Part shown: piece after piece, positions 54,585 to 63,692 of the stretch
Layout of the letters: every line of letters begins with the position of its first letter
How positions within the stretch are numbered: position 1 is the first letter of the stretch
Assembly (NCBI GenBank): GCA_036702865.1
Contig: DATNQD010000086.1
Location: 186,001-250,000 of the forward strand
DNA length: 64,000 nt
Source: Trichocoleus sp.
GTDB taxonomy: Bacteria; Cyanobacteriota; Cyanobacteriia; Elainellales; Elainellaceae
Reading direction: 5' to 3'
Translations under genes and position numbers: made by a program
Notes under the pieces: generated by a model
The model's database searches: none
The model's input: the letters and a program-made list of their open reading frames with translations, nothing else
What the model was told of the DNA's origin: nothing

Positions 54585-56327
54585 CTAGCGTTTTACCTGC
54601 CAGAGCTTTGCTTTTGTATAGAACGGTTGCAATACCCAGCCTTTATCTTTAATGGCAGTTCTCAGGGCGTTGGATGGGCGAAACAGGATGACATTATCTT
54701 CATTCGTTAGCGGTTCCAAATCGGCTGGTCGTTCGACGGTGTAAAGCCGTACTTTGTCTTGTAACCCATAGCTGAGTGAAATCAGGTCACCCGTATTTGT
54801 ATAGTCATCTCCAATATCGCTGACTAGGACAGGCGAACTATTTTGGGCTTCTTTGTTGACGATCTCAATCACCTCTGCATTTTGATAGCTCAGGTCTTTA
54901 TCCCACCAGGTCTTTGCCATAGCACTGACGCCACCCGAAATCAGACTGGCAGTAAATACAGTTGCCAACACCCCAAGCCAGACGCGCCGATCGCTCCAGG
55001 ACTTGATCTGATAATTCATCCGTTGTGACTTTTGCAGCAAAATTCGCCGCCAGTGCCACGCCTTACCCACCAGACCAACCCCCAACAGATAAGCGACTGC
55101 AATTTGAATGCCCGGATAGCAGGAAATCAGGTAACGGCTCACTGCCGATCGTTTACCGCCTGACATAAAGTCAGGAATTGCCAGCAACAGGAAGGGCACA
55201 GCGATCGATAGGACAACAAACAGCCAGGCTCGACGCGGAGTCGTGCGGCACAACACGTAAATGGCTCCAGCAAGCAGCAGCAGGAAGGGCAAGCGCAGCA
55301 AAAAAGTCACTGGATTGTCGAAGCCAAAGTCAAGATCGATGAACAGCGAAGTAAAGCTGAGCGTCCAGAGCTTCAGCAAATAAACCGGATCAACGGCTGC
55401 TCTTGCCCAATCAGTGGTGGCTAAGGCGCGTTCTCGGTTCACCAGCATCACTGCCAACCAGGGGCTATAAAGAATCAGCGCTTCTAAAATTGCCATGCCA
55501 AACTGAAGCAGGAACCGCAGACGCGCCAGGAGTATCGGCGAAAACCGCCGTTTAACTGCCAGATCAACATCCTTCGCAGCCACTCTCTTTCTTGCCACCT
55601 CTCCGCTCATAAGCAGGACATAAACTCCCTGTGCAGCGATCGTCAACACAAAAAAGGGATGCGTGTATAGCCCGATCGCCATGCTCAGCGTATAAAGCCC
55701 CCAGTTCCACCAGGTTGGTTTGCGGATCGCTCGCAGCAGCAGCCAGCTACTTCCAATCACAACAGAAGTGAGCAGGCTATATTGACGGTTGGTTTGGGCA
55801 AAGAGAATATCGAACGGGGAGATTGCCAAAAATGTCGTCGCCAGGAGAGCCGTAAAAGGGGAGCCAAATAGCTCCATCACCAGGGCATACATCAGCGGCA
55901 AACCAAGCAAACTGAGCAACGCAGGCAACACTCTTGAGACTCCGATCGAGCTACCAAATGCCAGCATCCAGAAGCGCGCCAGCAAAAAATAGAGGGGCGG
56001 GTGTTGAGGGTCTTCGATCGCCAGAGAATAGATCGTCTCAGCCAGCGTGCTGTTAAACTTTGGCTGCTGATACCACTGCAAATTCGGCGCTGGAATAAAC
56101 CGATTGCGAAACAGATTTTGATCGATTTCATAGCGCGTAAATCCGGCAGCTCGCATCGAGGTATAGACCTCGTCATGCCAATAGATTTTGCGATCGAGGT
56201 TGGCGAACCGCAACCCAATGCCAACAACCAGCACCAAAATTAAGACTCTTCGCAGCCACACCCGGTGTGAACGACTTCTCAACGGCGACACCTCAAGTTG
56301 AACGAAAATTGTAAGAATAGATGTCAA
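54585..56327 (-). CDS. GT39-like (GT-C) membrane glycosyltransferase, paralogue
   Basis: The 580-residue protein has about eleven membrane helices. LDRKIYWHDEVYTSMRAAGF after the first helix holds the catalytic-type Asp52-Glu53 pair of GT39 enzymes. HPPLYFLLARFWMLAFG and LFAQTNRQYSLLTSVVIG parallel the same places in the product of 8747-10354 (HTPLYFLLSRFWVG, LYAQEARPYSLLT), so the two are paralogues. The C-terminal ~100 residues are soluble. The start is uncertain: the frame opens with TTG at 56327, and a GTG at 56291 fits equally well. The sugar and acceptor are unknown. Confidence 0.85.
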   Translation of the reverse strand: MTSILTIFVQLEVSPLRSRSHRVWLRRVLILVLVVGIGLRFANLDRKIYWHDEVYTSMRAAGFTRYEIDQNLFRNRFIPAPNLQWYQQPKFNSTLAETIYSLAIEDPQHPPLYFLLARFWMLAFGSSIGVSRVLPALLSLLGLPLMYALVMELFGSPFTALLATTFLAISPFDILFAQTNRQYSLLTSVVIGSSWLLLRAIRKPTWWNWGLYTLSMAIGLYTHPFFVLTIAAQGVYVLLMSGEVARKRVAAKDVDLAVKRRFSPILLARLRFLLQFGMAILEALILYSPWLAVMLVNRERALATTDWARAAVDPVYLLKLWTLSFTSLFIDLDFGFDNPVTFLLRLPFLLLLAGAIYVLCRTTPRRAWLFVVLSIAVPFLLLAIPDFMSGGKRSAVSRYLISCYPGIQIAVAYLLGVGLVGKAWHWRRILLQKSQRMNYQIKSWSDRRVWLGVLATVFTASLISGGVSAMAKTWWDKDLSYQNAEVIEIVNKEAQNSSPVLVSDIGDDYTNTGDLISLSYGLQDKVRLYTVERPADLEPLTNEDNVILFRPSNALRTAIKDKGWVLQPFYTKAKLWQVKR

Positions 56328-56442
56328 GCTTACGCTAATCGATGTCCATGAATTTTAGAACAGAGTGCTGCCAATCAAGCGATCGCCGGATGTAATGTTA
56401 CGACGGAATGTTTAATTTTGTTACACCAACTGAGGCAGACCC

Positions 56443-56790
56443 GTGAGAGCCAGAATCGAAAATCAAGTCTTGTTTTTGCAGAGTGATGACCTGCCGCCCT
56501 ACAAAAAGAAAGGCTCCGTCGTGCGAAACACTTACTTCTGGGCATTGAAAGCGATCGCAGGAAACACTCCTTACAGCGGTGACTGGGAATACGAATCTGA
56601 AGTCTGGGTCGCTCTACAGCGCATTCTGATTTCCTTTGCCGAATCTGGCTATCTTGGCTTACGAGAAACGATTCTGGAGTTTCCTTATGGGGAAGAAGTG
56701 CCAGAAACGCTGCGATCGGTTTGCACCTGGATCAGCGAGGAGGATTGGCTAGGAGAAGCAGAAGCAGCGAGCAAGGCAGAGGAAGTTTAG
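56443..56790 (+). CDS. Unrecognised small protein
   Basis: The 115-residue product starts at GTG 56443 and is acidic and soluble. Segments such as RNTYFWALKAIAGNTPYSGD, WVALQRILISFAESGYLGL and YGEEVPETLRSVCTWISEED look like a folded helical protein. I do not recognise the family. There is no strong Shine-Dalgarno sequence. It sits between the divergent GT-C gene and a convergent MFS gene, alone in its direction. A real gene is likely because the amino-acid pattern is natural throughout. Confidence 0.65.
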   Translation: MRARIENQVLFLQSDDLPPYKKKGSVVRNTYFWALKAIAGNTPYSGDWEYESEVWVALQRILISFAESGYLGLRETILEFPYGEEVPETLRSVCTWISEEDWLGEAEAASKAEEV

Positions 56791-56878
56791 GAAAATCTTG
56801 ACCTGAACCTGATTCGCTTTTATCAATCTGTGCAGTCAAATTTCCTGTCTATTGTGCATTTGGAGTATCCCTATCAAG

Positions 56879-58132
56879 CTATGACTCCACCCGGTGCACC
56901 AACAATCGATCGAGGTAAACCAGAATGCCGATCGCCCCAATCACGCTTACAGATGCGACCAGCCAGAATCCATGAGCCACCCCAACCAACTGACCCATTG
57001 CCCAACCGCCAACTGTGGGCCCAATAAAATAGCCGACTGCCCAGCAAAGCGAATTAATTGATAGATACACCCCACGCATCGCTTCCGGAGCCAGAGCCAC
57101 CACCAGAGCAGAAGCAGCAGGCGTGTAGGCAACTGTGGCAACTGCCATCACACCCACGCTCAGCGCTGCGAATAAAAGCATATTGCTGGTCAAACTGCCC
57201 GTTAACCAAACCAGCAGAAACCCGATCGCCCAAACCCCTGCCGAGAGCATGAGAGCCTGTGGACGAGTAAAGCGATTTAGCCAGCGGGCGATCGGCAATT
57301 GGCACAAGGCAGCAAAGGCGATATACCAGGAGAACAGCGCACTTAAAGTGATAAAACTTGAACCCTCAGCAGGGGCAATTTTGGCAAAGTTGGTGAAATA
57401 AATGGGAAGTGCCGTGTTGACGAGCGACAAATAGGTGGTAAACAGCACATTGACAATTACGTAAATTCGCAGGGGATGATCGCGTAGTGCGACCAACCAA
57501 CCGCGCCAAGACTGAGCATGGGTGCGATCGGGTTTGCGAGTTTCTCGAATTGCCCGGTAAATAATGACAAAAAACACCAGGAAGGAGATGCCATCAATCC
57601 AAAACAGAGTTCGAAATGCGCCTGTTGCACTCACTAGAAAGCCGCCAAGCACGACTCCCAACGCCAAACCTATGTTGTCTGACAGGCGAGTTAAGGCATA
57701 AGCTTCATTGCGCTGATCGATCGTGGTCAGGTCAGCGACGGCTGCTTCCATGGCAGGCCAATAAAGCCCAACCCCCAGCCCCATCAGGAGATTTCCGGCA
57801 AGGAAGGTGGGAAAGTTGTAGCTCATTGCCAAAACTAAATCTGCGACTGCGGAAAAAGCGGCGGACAACAATATGGTCTTGCGTCGTCCCCAGCGTGGTG
57901 AATCTGCCATCAAACCGCCAGCAATCCGCCCAAATACGCCCGAAATCGATTCGCTGCCAATGCCAAACCCAACTGCGGCAGCCGATAACCCGACCTGATT
58001 CACAAAAAAAACGGCTGCATAAAACAGAACGAACCCTGTGCCGATCTGTGATAGCAACCGCCCCAACATCAAAATCCAAATTGCCCGATCGAGCTTGGGT
58101 AGATGAAAGAAACGACGGGAAAAGGATTTCAT
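56879..58132 (-). CDS. MFS transporter
   Basis: The 417-residue protein has twelve membrane helices. Motif A is seen as GGLMADSPRWGRRKTILLSA after helix 2. NEAYALTRLSDNIGLALGVV and the central Arg-rich loop (RAIRETRKPDRTHAQSW) are typical MFS drug/metabolite-exporter features. Nothing around it indicates the substrate. It is followed by the unrelated small gene, convergent, 88 bp away. Confidence 0.9.
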   Translation of the reverse strand: MKSFSRRFFHLPKLDRAIWILMLGRLLSQIGTGFVLFYAAVFFVNQVGLSAAAVGFGIGSESISGVFGRIAGGLMADSPRWGRRKTILLSAAFSAVADLVLAMSYNFPTFLAGNLLMGLGVGLYWPAMEAAVADLTTIDQRNEAYALTRLSDNIGLALGVVLGGFLVSATGAFRTLFWIDGISFLVFFVIIYRAIRETRKPDRTHAQSWRGWLVALRDHPLRIYVIVNVLFTTYLSLVNTALPIYFTNFAKIAPAEGSSFITLSALFSWYIAFAALCQLPIARWLNRFTRPQALMLSAGVWAIGFLLVWLTGSLTSNMLLFAALSVGVMAVATVAYTPAASALVVALAPEAMRGVYLSINSLCWAVGYFIGPTVGGWAMGQLVGVAHGFWLVASVSVIGAIGILVYLDRLLVHRVES

Positions 58133-58214
58133 GCGATCGGGAACAGAGGAAGATTACCTTTGTCAGTGTACTCTCTCTTTAAAACCCCATCCCGTCGGTC
58201 AAAAATAAACTGAA

Positions 58215-59309
58215 CTAGGCTCTTGCTGCCAAGCCAAAGAAGTTCAGCGGGACAGTTTTGTCTCTCACTGTGCCCACTTGCGTTGCGGCTCCTGTGTTCA
58301 GATCAACCGTGTAGAAAGAAGAACCGGATGCGGCATAAGCGGTATTGACTCCGTTGCTGCTGACAATATCAAAGCCATTGCTGTCAGCAAAATCAGCATT
58401 GAGCGCACCGACTAAATTTTGGGTTCCAGCGTTAGGTGGGTTCTGGGTGAACAAGCGATCGGTGGTTGAGTCGATGCCGAAGAGCGTTGTTGTCGTTGAA
58501 CCCGCAAAGCTATTCGTGTAGGCTGATGCCGTAATGGACGTGGTAGCTCCATTGAGGTTACCGTCTGGCTGGAGTCCAGCAAGCGTTGTGTTGGCGTCTA
58601 CAACAGCATTCGTGTCGGGATTGAGGCGGAGGTTCTGACCGGAATTGCTGACTACGCGCAGGCGATCGACGGTGGGGTTAAAGTCAAAGCCAAAGCTGGT
58701 TCCAGTTAAGGGGAGCGCAAATGTCCCTGTTCCTGCTGCGGTTGCTGCGCCTGTCGTTTGGTCGATCGTGTAAAGACGGTTGCTGCTGCCGAGTCCGAAG
58801 AGTTGCCCGGTCGCGGGGCGGAAGTCAATGCCTAAGAGATTTTCACCAGCCTGTAAACCGGAAACAGCAAGGCGGGTAACGTTGTTTAAGTTGTCAGAAT
58901 TGAAAAACGCCAGCGTATTGCTATCGGTTAAGCCGACAAACTTAGCGGTTGTGGGGTTGGGAGCAGCTAGGGGACTCGTCGAGAGCTTCAGCTTAAATGG
59001 GCTTGCGCCACTTTGACGTGCAACTTTGACATAGTAAACGCCTGGATCAAGCACCGTATTGATTGATTCATCCAGCTTGCCCGGATTGCTAGAGCTAAGC
59101 AGGCTCTTCCGGTTGCCGTCAAACAAAGTTAGATCTAAATTACCCTTCAGCTTGGCGATCGAGGCTTGCAAACTACTCCGCGCCGAGACTTTAAAGCTAA
59201 CAAAGTCAGCCTTATCATTGCGATCGAGCGAATTTGAGATAACTTTATTGCCCTTCAACTGGCGGAGATTTTGAGCCTTTGCAAAGCTGTTTCCTAGATC
59301 ACTAGCCAT
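58215..59309 (-). CDS. DUF4394 protein with N-terminal PPC-like domain
   Basis: This 364-residue protein has no cleavable signal peptide. Residues ~1-105 (DRNDKADFVSFKVSARSSLQ, GNLDLTLFDGNRKSLLSS, DPGVYYVKVARQSGASPF) look like a bacterial pre-peptidase C-terminal beta domain. DUF4394 follows (GLTDSNTLAFFNSDNLNNVT, GIDFRPATGQLFGLGSSNRL, DFNPTVDRLRVVSNSGQNLR), a beta-propeller-like repeat. Secreted cyanobacterial proteins with such an N-terminus often lack a Sec signal and use type I export. The route here is inferred. The function is unknown. Confidence 0.85.
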   Translation of the reverse strand: MASDLGNSFAKAQNLRQLKGNKVISNSLDRNDKADFVSFKVSARSSLQASIAKLKGNLDLTLFDGNRKSLLSSSNPGKLDESINTVLDPGVYYVKVARQSGASPFKLKLSTSPLAAPNPTTAKFVGLTDSNTLAFFNSDNLNNVTRLAVSGLQAGENLLGIDFRPATGQLFGLGSSNRLYTIDQTTGAATAAGTGTFALPLTGTSFGFDFNPTVDRLRVVSNSGQNLRLNPDTNAVVDANTTLAGLQPDGNLNGATTSITASAYTNSFAGSTTTTLFGIDSTTDRLFTQNPPNAGTQNLVGALNADFADSNGFDIVSSNGVNTAYAASGSSFYTVDLNTGAATQVGTVRDKTVPLNFFGLAARA

Positions 59310-59535
59310 TTTCCGATCCCGTTCATGTAGCTTTTACAAAAACAGTACGAGTAAAAAAACGGATCGGATGCAGGGTTGCCAAAATTTTTTTGAGCTGCGA
59401 TGCTCGACCTCCTTAAATATGCTGAAGCAAATATACTGAAACTGCCATGTCCCCTGGAACTAAACCAAATCACGCTAGGGGATTCGAGAAGGCTGCTGCA
59501 GCGATCGCTTGATCATTATCTCCCGTCTGCGACTC

Positions 59536-59706
59536 CTAGCCCTCTTGATCAAACTCGTCATCTGCCTCAGGCTTTTTGATCTCATCCTTAAAGCCCCTCA
59601 ATGTCTTGCCTAAGGTATTGCCCAATTCTGGGATTTTTTTAGGTCCAAAGATGATCAGCACGGCAAGTGCAATAATGCCAACTTCTGCCCAACCTAAACT
59701 AAACAT
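59536..59706 (-). CDS. tatA: TatA/E-family twin-arginine translocase subunit
   Basis: The 56-residue protein starts MFSLGWAEVGIIALAVLIIF, one membrane helix, then GPKKIPELGNTLGKTLRGFK, the amphipathic helix with the conserved Phe-Gly-Pro turn. An acidic tail follows. TatA/E forms the pore that exports folded proteins with twin-arginine signals such as the PotD in this window. Assignment between TatA and TatE types is arbitrary. tatC is not nearby. Confidence 0.93.
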   Translation of the reverse strand: MFSLGWAEVGIIALAVLIIFGPKKIPELGNTLGKTLRGFKDEIKKPEADDEFDQEG

Positions 59707-59946
59707 ATTGTCTTCCTCTTGTTTTCCCCGTCGCAGATCCTTTCATCAGTGCCTTCCATCACTATAGAGCGTGAAGCTCTCATTCCATTGCATGAAGTAT
59801 GCTCAGTCTGATCACTCCAGTTCTCAACTTTCGTTGCAATCTGGTAAGGTCGATCGCGGCTGAATTCTATCCTGCGGTATTCTGAGAGATCGGCACGCTA
59901 GAGCCGCTTGATATCAACCTTTTTACATTAATAGACGGTTATTCAT

Positions 59947-60681
59947 ATGTCTTCCCCCTCTCTTGTTTCAATCCGCGAACAGCAACATCCCCTGATTCAT
60001 CAACTGGCAGATCAAATTGAAGCGATTTGGAGTCAATATCTGGATCTCTCTCCCTACCATCTGCCCGAAGATCTGGGCTACGTTGAAGGCAAGTTAGAGG
60101 GAGAAAAGCTAACGATCGAAAACCGCTGCTATCAAACCCCTCAATTTCGTAAGCTGCACCTGGAACTGGCAAAGCTGGGTAATGCCCTCGATATCCTGCA
60201 CTGCGTCATGTTTCCTAACCCAGACTATGCCTTACCCATGTTTGGCTGTGACCTGGTCAGCGGACGGGGACAAATTAGTATGGCAATTGCCGATCTTTCA
60301 CCCATCAGCAGCGATCGAACGCTTCCCACTCGTTATCAGGCTGATTTAGCAGCGCTCCCACAGGGAGAATTTACGCAGTCTCGCAGCTTACCCGATTGGG
60401 GCGATATTTTTTCTGAGTTCTGTGTTTTGGTACGTCCCAGCAATGCTGAAGAGGAAGCCCAATTTCTGTCACAGGTAGGATCATTCCTGAAAATTCATTG
60501 CCAGCAAGCCACAAACACCTCCCCCACCCCCGATCGCCAAGCTGAAATCCTTGCCGGACAGCGCTACTACTGCGCTCAGCAACAGCAAAACGACAAAACG
60601 CGCCGTGTCCTCGAAAAAGCTTTTGGAACTGCCTGGGCAGAACGCTATATGACAACTGTGCTGTTTGATATGCCAGCGTAA
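59947..60681 (+). CDS. pcyA: PcyA, phycocyanobilin:ferredoxin oxidoreductase
   Basis: This 244-residue bilin reductase converts biliverdin IX-alpha to phycocyanobilin with four electrons from ferredoxin. Conserved active-site residues are Glu73 ([10 protein letters not shown]), His85 ([17 protein letters not shown]) and Asp102 (MFGCDLVSG), matching Glu76, His88 and Asp105 of the studied enzyme. Length is normal. The product is the chromophore that CpcS-type lyases attach. It is followed 184 bp later by cobL, on the same strand, with a dispersed repeat between. Confidence 0.97.
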   Translation: MSSPSLVSIREQQHPLIHQLADQIEAIWSQYLDLSPYHLPEDLGYVEGKLEGEKLTIENRCYQTPQFRKLHLELAKLGNALDILHCVMFPNPDYALPMFGCDLVSGRGQISMAIADLSPISSDRTLPTRYQADLAALPQGEFTQSRSLPDWGDIFSEFCVLVRPSNAEEEAQFLSQVGSFLKIHCQQATNTSPTPDRQAEILAGQRYYCAQQQQNDKTRRVLEKAFGTAWAERYMTTVLFDMPA

Positions 60682-60747
60682 GGCAAGTGGCAGGTCGTAG
60701 GCACGAAAGAACCTACCTTGTAACAACAAGCAGCAGTTCAAAACAGT

Positions 60748-60779
60748 TCAAAGTCCCCAGTTTTGAGGATTTAGGGGAA
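60748..60779 (+). repeat. Dispersed palindromic repeat, copy 3
   Basis: TCAAAGTCCCC, then AGTTTTG, then AGGATTTAGGGGAA, matches the copies at 6112-6144 and 10884-10917, with one stem mismatch. It lies between pcyA and cobL. Confidence 0.55.
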
Positions 60780-60865
60780 TGATAACGCACCACCTCAAAT
60801 CGTTTTCTGCTCCCTAATTCTTTCCCCACATCTCTGCGTCTTCTCTCCCTCCTCCCCCCACAACC

Positions 60866-62155
60866 ATGACTCCCATTCACGTGATTGGCATTGGGCTTGA
60901 TGGTGCTGTTAGCCTGACTGAATCCGTGCGGCAAACGATCGAGCAGGCAACCCTCTTAGTCGGCAGTGCACGTCATCTCAGCTATTTTGCAGAACATCCT
61001 GCCGATCGCCTGATTCTGGGAGATTTTCGAGCTGCGATCGAATGCATTCGGCAGCACTTGGCTCACACTTCTGAGCCACAAATTGAGCCGCAAATTATTA
61101 TTCTCACCTCTGGCGATCCGCTGTTCTTTGGGTTAGGTCGCCTGCTGCTTGCAGAATTGCCATCAGAGCAGATGACGTTTCACCCACATCTCAGTTCGGT
61201 GCAGTTAGCTTTTAGCCGCATCAAAGTTCCCTGGCAAGATGCTCATCTCATTAGTGCTCATGGTCGATCGCTGGATGAACTGACCAGAGCATTGCAGCAA
61301 GGAGCCGAAAAGATTGCGATTTTGACAGATCATCAGAACACCCCTGCCACGATCGCTCGTCTGCTGATTGGTTTAGAGTTGCCTGGTGCTTATCAAGCCT
61401 GGGTTTGTGAGAATTTGGGCAGCCTGGAGGAGCAGGTTCAGTGTTATATGCCGCAAGCCCTGGTCGATCGAACCTTTGCACCGCTGAATGTTGTGGTTTT
61501 GGTACGAAGTGAGCAGCACCAGGCACTTGAGCTAGAACATCTCCCTGCATTTGGTTTATCGGATCACTACTTCCTCAGCTTTCGCGATCGTCCTGGCTTA
61601 ATCACCAAGCGAGAGGTGCGGTTGCTGGTTTTAGGTGAGTTGGGGCTGCGATCGGGTCAAGTGATCTGGGATATTGGCGCAGGGACAGGCTCCGTATCGA
61701 TCGAGATCGCGCGGCTTTGCCCGGAGAGTAAGATTTATGCGATCGAGCAAACTGCGGTTGGGATTAGCCTGATTCAGCAGAACGCCCAGCGGTTTCAGGT
61801 CAATCACGTTGTGCCTATCCACGGGAAAGCTCCCGATAGCCTGAATGAACTGCCTGCTCCCGATCGCATTTTCATTGGTGGCAGTGGCGGAAACCTAGAA
61901 GAGATTCTGGCAGTTTGTCAGCAGCAGATTCAACCTGACGGCATCATTGTTTTAGCACTGGCAACCTTAGAACATCTCACAACAGCCCTTGATTGGCTCA
62001 AGTCTGAAGCTGCCGATCGCTGGAATCACCATCTGCTTCAGGTGCAACTATCTCGCTCCGTCCCGATCGCGGCTTTGACTCGCTTTGCCCCCCTCAACCC
62101 GGTCACCTTACTGACCCTAACGCCAAACCCAAAGTACAGCAGCCGTCACCAGTAA
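60866..62155 (+). CDS. cobL: CobL/CbiET, precorrin-6Y C5,15-methyltransferase (decarboxylating)
   Basis: This 429-residue fusion makes precorrin-8 in cobalamin synthesis. The N-terminal CbiE half (about 1-205; HVIGIGLDGAVSLTESVRQT, LTSGDPLFFGLGRLLL, SRIKVPWQDAHLISAHGRSL) is a tetrapyrrole methyltransferase. The C-terminal CbiT half (about 235-429) holds the SAM motif WDIGAGTGSVSIEIARLCP and FIGGSGGNLEEIL. Its last 39 bp overlap the convergent CPBP gene. No other cob gene lies nearby, and no cobalamin riboswitch was seen upstream. Confidence 0.95.
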   Translation: MTPIHVIGIGLDGAVSLTESVRQTIEQATLLVGSARHLSYFAEHPADRLILGDFRAAIECIRQHLAHTSEPQIEPQIIILTSGDPLFFGLGRLLLAELPSEQMTFHPHLSSVQLAFSRIKVPWQDAHLISAHGRSLDELTRALQQGAEKIAILTDHQNTPATIARLLIGLELPGAYQAWVCENLGSLEEQVQCYMPQALVDRTFAPLNVVVLVRSEQHQALELEHLPAFGLSDHYFLSFRDRPGLITKREVRLLVLGELGLRSGQVIWDIGAGTGSVSIEIARLCPESKIYAIEQTAVGISLIQQNAQRFQVNHVVPIHGKAPDSLNELPAPDRIFIGGSGGNLEEILAVCQQQIQPDGIIVLALATLEHLTTALDWLKSEAADRWNHHLLQVQLSRSVPIAALTRFAPLNPVTLLTLTPNPKYSSRHQ

Positions 62156-63052
62156 AAACAAAAGCCCCATCACTCCTGCCAGCGGCTTATCGTCTAGCCC
62201 AGTGAACCAGGCATAAGCTTTACCTGTGTAGCGAATCAGCCCTAACGTATCAAGGCTTGCCATTGTCCAGATCCAGCCTGCATGGAGTCCCCAGGCTAAG
62301 CCAATATTGCCACCGTCTACCGATCGCGCCAGCACTAATACCATCCCCATCAGCCACAGCCCCGGTAGTTGAGGCACATTCTCTCGCCCTTCCCAGACCA
62401 GATGCAGCACGGCAAAAACGAAGCTCACCAGGATTGCGGTACTCCAGAGCGAAAAATCTACTTGCAGCGTTGTAATAAAAAAGCCGCGAAAAATTAGTTC
62501 TTCTGTCAAACCGATCCAGAGTCCAATGAGCAGCGTCAAGCCGATCGTCGAAAGCACAGGACTGACAGCAGGAGGCGATTTATGAGAATCATCTGTTTTA
62601 GCGGTCGCTCCTGGTTCCCACTGTAGCCAACCCAGCCCCCATTCCAGCCCAAACAAAGCCAGTAGCCCAACAACGCCGATCGCCAACCCCAGACCCATCG
62701 AACGCAAAACAGCCCCATTCCAGGGCAAGCCATATTTTGCAAAGCTTGATCCCTCAATTGCCACAATTCCCCAAATTACGAGGGGGGCAAGTGCATAAAG
62801 GGATGCAACCAGGGGTAGCTTTTGCGCCGGAGAAATGGGTTGAGGAGGTTGCCATTTCAGCAGACGCGCCAGGGGTAGAGCAATGGGTAGCCAGCTAATA
62901 AGCCAGACAAACAGAAAAATTGAGACTCGCAACAATGCTGACGCTTCTTCCCAGACAGCCACTGCTAAAGGAAAGAAACTAACGAGCAGATGATGAAAGA
63001 AATTCAAGCGGATAGAGGGCGAGTTTAGCAATTGACTTCGGTTTAGAAGCAC
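62117..63052 (-). CDS. CPBP-family intramembrane metalloprotease
   Basis: The 311-residue protein has about eight membrane helices. The CPBP motifs are TEELIFRGFF (Glu-Glu-x3-Arg), FVFAVLHLVWEG and GLAWGLHAGWIW, which hold the paired Glu and His residues thought to bind zinc. CPBP/ABI proteins cleave substrates in the membrane or, in plants and bacteria, process CAAX-like or bacteriocin-related proteins. Its start is GTG at 63052, with no strong Shine-Dalgarno sequence. Its 3' end runs 39 bp into cobL. Confidence 0.9.
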   Translation of the reverse strand: MLLNRSQLLNSPSIRLNFFHHLLVSFFPLAVAVWEEASALLRVSIFLFVWLISWLPIALPLARLLKWQPPQPISPAQKLPLVASLYALAPLVIWGIVAIEGSSFAKYGLPWNGAVLRSMGLGLAIGVVGLLALFGLEWGLGWLQWEPGATAKTDDSHKSPPAVSPVLSTIGLTLLIGLWIGLTEELIFRGFFITTLQVDFSLWSTAILVSFVFAVLHLVWEGRENVPQLPGLWLMGMVLVLARSVDGGNIGLAWGLHAGWIWTMASLDTLGLIRYTGKAYAWFTGLDDKPLAGVMGLLFLLVTAAVLWVWR

Positions 63053-63260
63053 ATGGAGGTGATGTATCTATGCTTCAAATCAGGATTTCTGCCAGCTTCT
63101 AAAAAATAGATTGTGCTGCGATCGATTGTTTAGAAAGCTTATTCTTTATCAAGCAGGCGATGACCAAGGCTCAAAATCTGATTCTGCTTTCTAGATAAAT
63201 TCACGCTTCATAACTTTCAAAAATTAAAGATGGACTTTGTTAAACAAGATTAGCTGTTGC

Positions 63261-63692
63261 TTACTCGTCTTCGTCCTCTTCATCTTCATCTTCTTCGTCA
63301 TCTTCATCATCAACAAAACTGTTATTGCTATCAATCTGAATCAGATGAATGTGCTTATAGCCTAGCTTGATTTCAAACTCGTCTCCAGGCTTCAACCCCA
63401 TTTTTTCAGTGTAGGTTGAGCCAATCACAATTTGTCCATTTTTATGAACGCTAACTCGGTAGGTTGGTTCACGACCCCGACCATCCTTAGTTCCTTCTGC
63501 ATTGAGAGAAGTACCTTTTGCTTCTAAAAGAGCCTCAAAGAAATCTGCCAGATTTACACGCACCTGGCTATTTTTTCCAGAGGTGTAATAGCCGCAGCGT
63601 TTTGCTTTCTCTCTTCGGGGTAAGTGTGAGAGTTCTTTTACTTTTTGAAGTAGTGCTTTTCCTGTAAGCGGCGTTGGTGAAATGTCAGACAT
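63261..63692 (-). CDS. cyAbrB-type transcriptional regulator with acidic tail
   Basis: From ATG 63692 (AGGAAA about 5-8 nt upstream) the protein has 143 residues. It contains LTGKALLQKVKELSHLPRRE, CGYYTSGKNSQVRVNLADFF and the DNA-binding-type YRVSVHKNGQIVIGSTYTEK, followed by GLKPGDEFEIKLGYKHIHLI. This is the cyAbrB family, which cyanobacteria use in nitrogen/carbon and redox control; many genomes have two paralogues. I cannot say whether it is cyAbrB1 or cyAbrB2. The last 16 or so residues are a run of Asp and Glu (from VDDEDDEEDEDE), an unusually long acidic tail. Confidence 0.92.
   Translation of the reverse strand: MSDISPTPLTGKALLQKVKELSHLPRREKAKRCGYYTSGKNSQVRVNLADFFEALLEAKGTSLNAEGTKDGRGREPTYRVSVHKNGQIVIGSTYTEKMGLKPGDEFEIKLGYKHIHLIQIDSNNSFVDDEDDEEDEDEEDEDE

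Noticed and set aside
57616..58182. 188-codon plus-strand frame
   Set aside because: It is antisense to the MFS gene, is Arg/Ser/Gln-rich and resembles no known protein.
59449..59484. TCCCCT/AGGGGA inverted repeat as a terminator of tatA
   Set aside because: The loop is long (about 24 nt) and no T run follows in either direction.
60682..60865. Cobalamin riboswitch upstream of cobL
   Set aside because: No B12-box sequence or the expected multi-stem structure was found in the 184-bp gap.
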